DNA of 21,223 nucleotides. It comes from UCB3 sp964415605. GTDB lineage: Bacteria > Chloroflexota > Anaerolineae > Epilineales > Epilineaceae. The notes beneath the pieces were generated by a model. That model saw only the letters and a list, made by a program, of their open reading frames with translations. It made no database searches and was not told where the DNA came from. Each line of letters opens with the position of its first letter. Within the stretch, counting starts at the first letter, position 1. The stretch lies in NCBI GenBank assembly GCA_964415605.1, contig CAYQBA010000073.1:1-21223 (forward strand), read 5' to 3'. The translations under genes were made by a program, and so were the position numbers. This document shows positions 18,901 to 21,223 of this stretch, piece after piece.

Positions 18901-21223
18901 CACCCACGGGTGCGGCGCCGGGCTGGTCGGCGCGGGCTGCAATCTCGGAGACCTGCTGCCCGGTCAGACGGTGAGCCTCGACGTCGTGGTGGCCATCGCG
19001 GCCAGCACGCCTTGCCAGGCCGTCCTGCGGAACACCGCGACGGCGACGTCGGCGACCGCTGACGCCGTCTCGGCGCAGGCCGAAGTGCGCGTGGACTGCG
19101 CGTCCGACTTGCGGGTGCTGAAGTTCGGCAAGCCCGACGACCACGTGCGCGCCGGCGAGGTGCTGACGTACACCGTGGTGGTCGACAACCTCGGGCCGAG
19201 CGTGGCCGAAGGGGTGTTCATCAAGGATGTCATGCAGGCCTCGGGCGTGTTCACCGTCCTCGAGGTCACATCCGACCGGCCGGCGCAATGCACGACATCG
19301 CCGGCTGGCTGGAGCGATGTGCAGGGCCAGCTTCAGATCGACTGCGCGCTCGACGCGCCACTCGCTGTCCTCGATGCCGCGGGTGGCTTCCCGAACCCGG
19401 GCCGGTGGATGATCACTGTCCGCGCGCGCGCCGAGGAGGCGCAGTCGATCAACAACGTCGTCGACGCGGGCGCCCGCAAGGCGCGCGACCCCGATGCGTC
19501 CAACAACCGCGCGACGGTGGCGCATGCCATCACCGACGTCGCCAACCTCTCGGTTCGCAAGCACGACGGCGGCGGCCCATTCCGGGCCGGCGAGTCGTTC
19601 ACCTACACCATCGACGTCCGCAACGCCGGGCCGTCGACGGCCGACAACGTCGTGGTCGTCGACACGCTGCCGCTGGGCCTCAGCGTCGTCGCCGTCGACC
19701 CGGCGGGGCCGGGCGTGTGCGGGCTCGTGCAGCAGACCACCGGCAACACCCGGGTCACGTGCGTGCTGGGCGCGATGCCTGCCCTCGCCGAGCGCACAAT
19801 CAGCCTCGAGGTCCGCATCGACCCGGACGTTTCGGGCGGCGCGCTGCTCTGGAACCGTGCGACGGTCGAGAGCAACGTGTTCGACCCCGACAACCGCGAC
19901 AACGTCGCGCGCGTCAGCTCGGCGGTCATCGCCGTGGCCGACCTCGGCATCGCCAAGGCCGACGGACCCGATCCGGTGGTCGCCGGCGAGACGCTGACGT
20001 ACGACCTCACCATCGTCAACCACGGCCCTTCGAACGCGCGGGACGTCGTGGTGACCGACGTGCTGCCGGCGGGTGTGGACTTCGTGAGCGCCGGCGTCCT
20101 GGACGCCCCTGGCCTGTGCCAGGCGCTCCCGCCGGGCTCGGTCACGTGCCAGCTCGGCCAGCTTGTCCCGGGCGCGACGCGGCGCGTGAGCATCGTGACG
20201 CGCGTCAAGGCCGACGCGGCGTGCGGTGCGCCGCTGACCAACACGGCGTCGGTGGCCAGCACGACCGCGGAGCCCGCGCCGAACCCGTCGCCCAACAGCG
20301 CCGCCGCCAGCACGCAGGTCCGCTGCCGCGCGCGCCTGAACGTGTCGAAGTCGACGGCCGACCTCACGCCGGTGGCCGGCGAGGACGTGGCCTACACCAT
20401 CACGCTGTGGAACGACGGGCCCTCGACGGCGCGCGACGTCGTCGTCATCGACCACCTGCCCGCCGGGATGGCGTATCGGGTCGACAGCCGTGGCTGCGGC
20501 GCCGGTCTCGTGGGCGCGGGCTGCGCGTTGGGCGACATGGCGCCCGGCGCGGTCATCCGGTTCGAGGTGGTCGCGCGCGTGGCAGCAGACGTGGCGTGTG
20601 GCACCACCCTGCGCAACAGCGCCGAGGCGCGCTCGACGACGGCCGCGACGGCGACGGCGGTGTCCGACACGGCCATCGATTGCGTGTCGGACCTGCGGAT
20701 CGTCAAGATCGCCAAGCCCGACGGCGACGCCGGCGCCGGCGGGGTGATCGAGTACACGATCACGGTCGACAACCTCGGTCCGAGCGTGGCGCCACAGGTG
20801 ACGATCCACGACCTCCTGCAGTCCAGCGGCCGGTTCGACGTCGTCGGCGTCACGAGCGACCGGGCGGCGACCTGCACCTCGGACCCCGATCCGGACGCCG
20901 CCGGCGAGCCGTTCGCGGTTCCACCGGCAGCCGGGGCGTCGGCCGACGTCGACCGCCGCTACCAGCTCGACTGCGCGCTGGCGGACCCGTTGGCGGTGTT
21001 CGCGGGCGGCAACCCCCAGGGTGCCGGGCGCTGGATCGTCACGGTGCGGGTCACGGCGGACGGGCGGCAGGACCTCAACAACGTCGCCGCGGTGTCGAGC
21101 CCGGCCGTGCGTGACCTGGCGGTGGCGAACAACCAGACCGAGGTCGTACAGCGGAGCTTCGTCGACGTGGCGAACCTGTCGATCTCGAAGACGGACCTGC
21201 CGGACTGCGACGCGGGGGACCCG
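9995..21223 (+). CDS. Giant secreted DUF11-repeat protein, 3' end outside the window
   Basis: The frame stays open for 3743 codons to the window edge, so the true length is greater. The N-terminus is Arg/Trp-rich (KRRPRWWWARRARR), then hydrophobic (about 38-50) with a likely signal cleavage after VVHA (residue 59). A divergent domain (about 61-249) and two DUF11-like domains (from 250 and 429) follow; the second is split by a nidogen-like insert (about 542-702). From residue 874 come tandem DUF11 modules with the family hallmarks: (L/V)-x-(V/I)-x-K opening, AG-x-x-(L/F)-x-Y, V-x-N-x-GPS, V-x-D-x-LP, C-x-LG and a late N-x-(A/V). They follow a fixed A-B-C-D order, five full units plus a sixth begun. 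DUF11 domains are Ig-like and occur in very long extracellular proteins. I infer a rigid, disulfide-braced stalk or adhesin. The cell-surface anchor, if any, lies beyond the window. No stop or frameshift interrupts the repeats. Confidence 0.92.
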   Translation, partial: MNDHAPIHATPTPTDATVGTGGAKRRPRWWWARRARRAVLVTCVVGVSLMANRSAVVHAFGDLKVDIGGVSPAVPNSCLSCAAVPPTLPDPFHPDDKIIAGAQTLIPLVIPANRSSAQNPEDAFIVTVRNTDTNPANPPSEPVVFEYRAPYGVTITGMQMNGINASGPIINLPCEIGTELDPPEPSTCEIGQLPPVVGAVTIQIEYYVDRAIIRETLLDHDVRAYLTPIGTDANEADNQDHAFTSVETLADLQVLKSGPSCPFPFFPNNMKAGTCDIFKLAVTNKGPSVARHVFVGDSFLLDPRGGLTIEEARVVETEGTSCSVQTTFGQNTGMLCDLGDIITGDVRYVEVKVCAASDIPDGKNFLNFTAVGSGSLPPPLGINPLIPAGIIPILGLEFPFTPEPCLSLTGALKCLNNVSVLPVTVNSEGDLDIEKSVEPAKVNAGEQNKYTIKVTNNGPSDVLNPIVKDTLPEGVDYEVDNDTCIVRDRNAVGPDKYGYFTEDSGRDPFLRRDGPQEGHDIDSGDPPPLPIPYDPADPGAPFFDIATTGTAIGAFAGGPDDGSANVPIGFNFTFYDEVASSVWVSTNGYLKFGTGGPDTTDPENDCPLTASTPNRAIYAFWDDLDLSTGSVRYRVVTNPQDTSLDVFIVQWSDATIKNSGDQISFQVQLFQGTNQIRIVYGPGVDATPAASGASATVGIEPRMELADEGGGVTFACGDDANPAAPFLSENQVIAFTQDVAPGDELICRVGEPVKPGSVPAYIEGAFTGYPNMGCIAGLLDLSLPFDNFQVTNDKVFTFRDGSTVTHVMKPGEMRIIEVQGLVDPSIKPGTLITNTAVITGYTTLGDPTTMTMPDNFQPFGGNNTGDTKNLVLQKADLRVTKFGKPDRAVRAGEVLTYTIVVDNYGPSWADDVAIKDVLQASKNFDLIDIHSDRRAICNGLPGPRNEIIKPSKWPLDEPPPAFGVDDDTGVEDIEQRLELDCTLVDDPDTPEGDEMASENTMENRLEVLAADGPPNSGRWILTLRVRARDTQSLNNVVDVLSPVAADPDRENNHDEVEHEITDVADLEISKTDSGDPFVAGTEFTYYIDVTNHGPSVADNVVVVDTLPLEVSVVSISQPGAGSCATVQGTDGNLQVRCNLGNMGADEDERIEIRVKADPDIPDGTILFNQAVVTSDIFDPTNHDNITRSRSVIIARVDLGVTKVDDPDPVLAGRDLEYRITAVNHGPSNAREVVVRDALPANVTFISANVVTGPGVCLPAPMGQVTCQLGKLGVEQVVEIAVKVRVNEDAPCGVDIVNDVTIESTTDEVSPDPTANADQRQTRVNCDAALAITKTVSDQTPVAGTELRYTIAVTNNGPSRALDVRVTDDLPADVAYRLDTFGCGASLFGAGCALGDLAVGQTVRFDVIVALEADAVCGTTLTNVASADADNAARVEATADIVVDCESDLWIRKFGKPDEAVRAGEELTYYVTVTNLGPSDTVPGEVYFRDLLASDGSFTVTRIASDHPATCDPDNGPAFPLPFNGAVEGNQDLEIVCTLADDLNPNEQWMVEIDVTADQAQTLNNTADVFHARSLDPNRANDHAEVAHAITDVADLSIVKSDSDDPVTAGESFDYDLRIVNAGPSPAENVVVRDTLPLGLRVTGLSSLAGGTCGLDQPADGAASVVCYLGDLDVNEQYNITIEVAVPDGFDHGSTLWNAATVDSDVLDPERGDNLDRTRTRVVAEADLEVTKADDPDPVLAGAPLTYRISVVNHGPSQARRVVVTDDVPAGFTVLSAAPLSGDGVCQALPAGFVTCDLGNLPAGAGYQIVVEGVVDPAAACGTPLLNVVSAGSDTAEPAPDVSPNTASQSTAVNCQAALTAVKTVSTRTPSAGTDLVYTLSVHNAGPSVAADVAVKDILPPSMTYVLDTRRCGVDLFGVGCDLGDLAPGETVSFDVVAHLAPDAACRSTQTNTMIVTSTTASSVVARADVVVNCDADLRVLKFGKPDGSVRAGEVLSYTVVVDNLGPSFAEGVFIKDIMQSSGTFTVLNVSSDRDAACVTDPAAWNDVKGHLELGCTLNDPLGVLDENGSFPNPGRWIIGMTVMANESQTINNVVDAGARQAHDPDARNNRAVVEHAITDVADLSITKTDHDVDEPFRAGTTFTYDITVRNDGPSTAENVVVVDTLPIGLDVADLADGCAATTLPTGARKVTCNLGTLPVGAERVITLEVRVRPDIADGTVLWNHAIVLSDVFDPDNRDNIAQTPSRIAEEVDLEVTKLDEPDPVTAGARLEYQLAVTNHGPSLARDVVLTDDLPAGLTVVSVVPLGGHGTCQPLPVGFATCHFDTLAPGQSETVTLVAEVSPAVACGVDLLNVVSAASDSAEPPVDPHANVASAATSVACRGRLVASKLASTYTPVAGGDLVYTLSVRNLGPSVARSVTVTDTLPAGMTYVFDTRGCGSGLFGAGCGLGDLDPGEGATFDVVVHVAPDAACGAVLPNVARFTSTTTDPVSASADVRVDCVADLRVLKFGKPDGAARAGEVLTYTVVVDNLGPSYAPGTAIKDVLRASGGFDVVSITSDRDHTCTADPAATGGGGLADPWLPNAIAAVNIDCTLDEPLGVLRADGFPNPGRWILTMAVRAREGQSINNVVDATSAAADPDAANNRARVEHAVTDVADLEVSKTDSGDPFRAGTAFEYRIAVTNRGPSTAENVVVVDTLPLGLSLVDMSQPGPGSCSAVQQVTENVVVTCNLGTLADGDERDITLTVTSAPDVADGTIFWNQAVVFSDMFDADNQDNVSRSRSRITGEADLGVTKSDAPDPVTAGQTVEYRITVTNHGPSVARDVVVSDDLPDAVAVVAAATLSGRGVCQALPAGFVTCHFDDLASGASEDVVITTTVDPAASCTADLVNRAAVASTTAEPSPDPHVNSATTTTDVACRAALAVTKTASSYTPVAGGDVVYTLAVRNLGPSVARAVTLRDTLPAGMSYVLDTHGCGAGLVGAGCNLGDLLPGQTVSLDVVVAIAASTPCQAVLRNTATATSATADAVSAQAEVRVDCASDLRVLKFGKPDDHVRAGEVLTYTVVVDNLGPSVAEGVFIKDVMQASGVFTVLEVTSDRPAQCTTSPAGWSDVQGQLQIDCALDAPLAVLDAAGGFPNPGRWMITVRARAEEAQSINNVVDAGARKARDPDASNNRATVAHAITDVANLSVRKHDGGGPFRAGESFTYTIDVRNAGPSTADNVVVVDTLPLGLSVVAVDPAGPGVCGLVQQTTGNTRVTCVLGAMPALAERTISLEVRIDPDVSGGALLWNRATVESNVFDPDNRDNVARVSSAVIAVADLGIAKADGPDPVVAGETLTYDLTIVNHGPSNARDVVVTDVLPAGVDFVSAGVLDAPGLCQALPPGSVTCQLGQLVPGATRRVSIVTRVKADAACGAPLTNTASVASTTAEPAPNPSPNSAAASTQVRCRARLNVSKSTADLTPVAGEDVAYTITLWNDGPSTARDVVVIDHLPAGMAYRVDSRGCGAGLVGAGCALGDMAPGAVIRFEVVARVAADVACGTTLRNSAEARSTTAATATAVSDTAIDCVSDLRIVKIAKPDGDAGAGGVIEYTITVDNLGPSVAPQVTIHDLLQSSGRFDVVGVTSDRAATCTSDPDPDAAGEPFAVPPAAGASADVDRRYQLDCALADPLAVFAGGNPQGAGRWIVTVRVTADGRQDLNNVAAVSSPAVRDLAVANNQTEVVQRSFVDVANLSISKTDLPDCDAGDP
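11618..12100 (+). other. Nidogen-like domain inserted in a DUF11-like domain of gene 3
   Basis: Residues about 542-702 contain VWVSTNGYLKF, ENDCPLT, AIYAFWDDLD, FIVQWSDA and ISFQVQLFQGTNQIRIVY, matching the gene 1 domain at 2401-3045 in motif order and spacing. Upstream is the first half of a DUF11 domain (DLDIEKSVEPAKVNAG, VTNNGPS, VKDTLPEGVDYEV) and downstream a plausible second half (GDELICRVGEPV...), so it appears nested. Confidence 0.65.
12614..14326 (+). repeat. DUF11 super-repeat unit 1 (modules A1-B1-C1-D1)
   Basis: A1 (12614-13177) opens KADLRVTKFGKPDRAVRAG and is the longest A module (188 codons). B1 (13178-13576) opens DVADLEISKTDSGDPF. C1 (13577-13969) opens RVDLGVTKVDDPDPVLAG. 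D1 (13970-14326) opens DAALAITKTVSDQTPVAG. Boundaries are set at the position of the first strand, aligned across all copies. Confidence 0.85.
14327..15913 (+). repeat. DUF11 super-repeat unit 2 (A2-B2-C2-D2)
   Basis: A2 (14327-14764) opens ESDLWIRKFGKPDEAVRAG and is the most divergent A module in its central loop (VYFRDLLASDGSFTV). B2 (14765-15163) opens DVADLSIVKSDSDDPVTAG. C2 (15164-15556) opens EADLEVTKADDPDPVLAG. D2 (15557-15913) opens QAALTAVKTVSTRTPSAG. Confidence 0.85.
15914..17491 (+). repeat. DUF11 super-repeat unit 3 (A3-B3-C3-D3)
   Basis: A3 (15914-16348) opens DADLRVLKFGKPDGSVRAG. B3 (16349-16741) opens DVADLSITKTDHDVDEPF and is two codons shorter than the other B modules. C3 (16742-17134) opens EVDLEVTKLDEPDPVTAG. 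D3 (17135-17491) opens RGRLVASKLASTYTPVAGG. Confidence 0.85.
17492..19099 (+). repeat. DUF11 super-repeat unit 4 (A4-B4-C4-D4)
   Basis: A4 (17492-17950) opens VADLRVLKFGKPDGAARAG with a Gly-rich loop (DPAATGGGGLADPWLP). B4 (17951-18349) opens DVADLEVSKTDSGDPFRAG and is closest to B1. C4 (18350-18742) opens EADLGVTKSDAPDPVTAG. D4 (18743-19099) opens RAALAVTKTASSYTPVAGG, close to D3. Confidence 0.85.
19100..20683 (+). repeat. DUF11 super-repeat unit 5 (A5-B5-C5-D5)
   Basis: A5 (19100-19534) opens ASDLRVLKFGKPDDHVRAG and is very close to A3. B5 (19535-19933) opens DVANLSVRKHDGGGPFRAG. C5 (19934-20326) opens VADLGIAKADGPDPVVAG. D5 (20327-20683) opens RARLNVSKSTADLTPVAG. Confidence 0.85.
20684..21223 (+). 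repeat. DUF11 super-repeat unit 6, cut by the window edge
   Basis: A6 (20684-21163) opens VSDLRIVKIAKPDGDAGAGG, where the otherwise invariant KFGKPD is KIAKPD. The start of B6 follows (DVANLSISKTDLPDCDAG), with a cysteine in the opening segment that no earlier B module has. This may mark the approach to a C-terminal, degenerate unit. Confidence 0.75.

Noticed and set aside
9980..20809. Minus-strand open frames of about 2300 (9980-16960) and 1260 codons (17015-20809) opposite gene 3
   Set aside because: They mirror the DUF11 repeat periodicity of the plus strand, are rich in Arg, Val, Asp and His, and have no recognisable domain. The plus frame has all the family motifs.
12614..21223. Regular DNA periodicity as a CRISPR or satellite array
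   Set aside because: The period is about 1.6 kb, in frame, with diverged DNA and conserved protein motifs, so it is a coding domain repeat.

Overview
The window is very GC-rich (roughly 70% by eye) with strong third-position G/C bias. It holds one short partial gene on the minus strand and three long, probably co-transcribed plus-strand genes for exported multidomain proteins. I infer a Chloroflexota-like bacterium, with moderate confidence. The reasons are the Thr/Pro/Ala-Thr linkers (TPTPTQTPTETPTP and ATATRTPTA types), the mix of CSLREAL beta-helix, DNRLRE/CBM96-like, NHL and DUF11 domains, and a RecG-like N-terminus with a KILDLEAHQGF...DRAVYGGLEAF pattern. No tRNA, rRNA, CRISPR array, transposase or phage gene was seen.

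Layout. Positions 1-243 (minus) encode the first 81 codons of a probable RecG helicase. A divergent intergenic region (244-591) holds a 13-bp tandem duplication and the only AT-rich island of the window. Gene 1 (592-7602) is a 2336-residue secreted protein: signal peptide, two CSLREAL/parallel-beta-helix halves each capped by an Ig-like domain, a nidogen-like beta-sandwich between the halves, then three DNRLRE/CBM96-like domains joined by Thr/Pro/Ala linkers. Gene 2 (7602-9890) overlaps gene 1 by one base (TGATG) and encodes a 762-residue secreted protein with an N-terminal beta-sandwich region and an NHL propeller. Gene 3 (9995 to beyond 21223) has at least 3743 codons: signal sequence, three divergent N-terminal DUF11-like domains (one carrying the same nidogen-like domain as gene 1), then a rod of DUF11 modules in a strict A-B-C-D order, five complete four-module units and the start of a sixth.

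Working together (inference). The short spacings and same orientation suggest one transcription unit for extracellular proteins. Gene 1 would be a carbohydrate- or surface-binding beta-helix, gene 2 a propeller scaffold, and gene 3 a very long disulfide-rich stalk whose C-terminus and possible anchor lie outside the window. Genes 1 and 3 share a rare domain, which supports a common system. No catalytic residues are evident, so an adhesive, matrix or sheath-like role is more likely than an enzymatic one.

The most unusual feature is the regularity of the gene 3 rod. All five C modules are exactly 131 codons and all five D modules exactly 119, and the cysteine pattern is invariant, while length variation is concentrated in the A modules.
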